A DNA stretch of 20,436 nucleotides from Hypsibius dujardini. Its lineage: Eukaryota > Tardigrada > Eutardigrada > Parachela > Hypsibiidae. Each line of letters begins with the position of its first letter. Position 1 is the stretch's first letter. Location: contig LRSR01005286.1 in the NCBI GenBank assembly GCA_001579985.1, positions 1 to 20,436 on the forward strand. The letters are read 5' to 3'. The notes beneath the pieces are model-generated. The model did no database searches. It had not been told where the DNA came from and saw only the letters and a program-made list of their open reading frames with translations. This document shows positions 20,325-20,436 of the stretch, piece by piece. The position numbers were made by a program, and so were the translations under genes.

Positions 20325-20436
20325 CCTTCGCCAAACAGCAACAAATTCTTCGAAAAAAATATTATCCTACTAATGCCGTGTTATCAGAGTACAGTACTCG
20401 TAACAAGTGGCACGAAAGTATGAACCACCAGCGACA
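20325..20436 (-). promoter_or_regulatory. Upstream region of dehydrogenase B
   Basis: These 112 bases lie 5' of the ATG at 20324 and should include its 5' UTR and perhaps core promoter. An AGTACAGTACTCGTAAC motif at about 20386-20402 belongs to the recurrent GTAC-rich words of this window. No clear TATA box. Confidence 0.35.

Noticed and set aside
1-20436. CRISPR arrays, bacterial operons, tRNA and rRNA genes
   Set aside because: The window is intron-rich animal DNA. No regularly spaced repeats with spacers and no cloverleaf or rRNA-like segments were seen by eye; tRNAscan-SE and Rfam would be decisive.

Overview
The window is nuclear DNA from an animal. Genes are split by short GT-AG introns (many 60-110 bases), lie on both strands, and encode animal families: a neuroligin-type adhesion protein tail, a beta-1,3-galactosyltransferase-like enzyme and two HSD17B12-like reductases. 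The compact genes, small introns and mariner-type elements would suit a small-genome ecdysozoan such as a tardigrade or small crustacean, but the sequence alone does not fix the taxon.

Layout from left to right. Bases 1-772 (+) are the last coding part of a neuroligin-like gene (transmembrane segment, basic cytoplasmic tail, C-terminal PDZ ligand). Bases 1499-7102 (+) hold a nine-exon gene, rebuilt here by splice phase, for a 941-residue low-complexity and helical protein that I cannot assign to a family. One of its introns is mostly filled by a transposon with inverted ends. Bases 7103-13180 are gene-poor. They hold repeats, a relic transposon with about 300-base inverted ends around a broken DDE transposase (9051-10488), and a decayed minus-strand ankyrin-like segment (11014-11632). 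Bases 13181-14341 (+) are a two-exon GT31 glycosyltransferase. Bases 14518-17561 (-) and 18485-20324 (-) are tandem paralogous short-chain dehydrogenases. Each was rebuilt exon by exon with consistent phases (322 and 348 residues).

The most informative structure is in the mobile DNA and the duplicated pair. A previously unannotated-looking element family with roughly 31-base inverted ends and TA target sites occurs twice, both times inside an intron (5295-6031 and 16230-17288). The second copy carries a nested foldback element with CAGTG ends (16346-16876). Removing it leaves a normal 78-base intron. The two dehydrogenases share eight intron positions but differ at three. One of the differing introns (18994-19068) is 75 bases, a multiple of three and free of stops, so skipping its removal would add 25 residues.

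The two reductases probably act on the ER membrane in fatty-acid elongation or steroid reduction. The glycosyltransferase would act in the Golgi and the neuroligin-like protein at synapses or cell contacts. There is no sign that the four unrelated loci form a functional cluster. Exon models are manual and lack transcript support.
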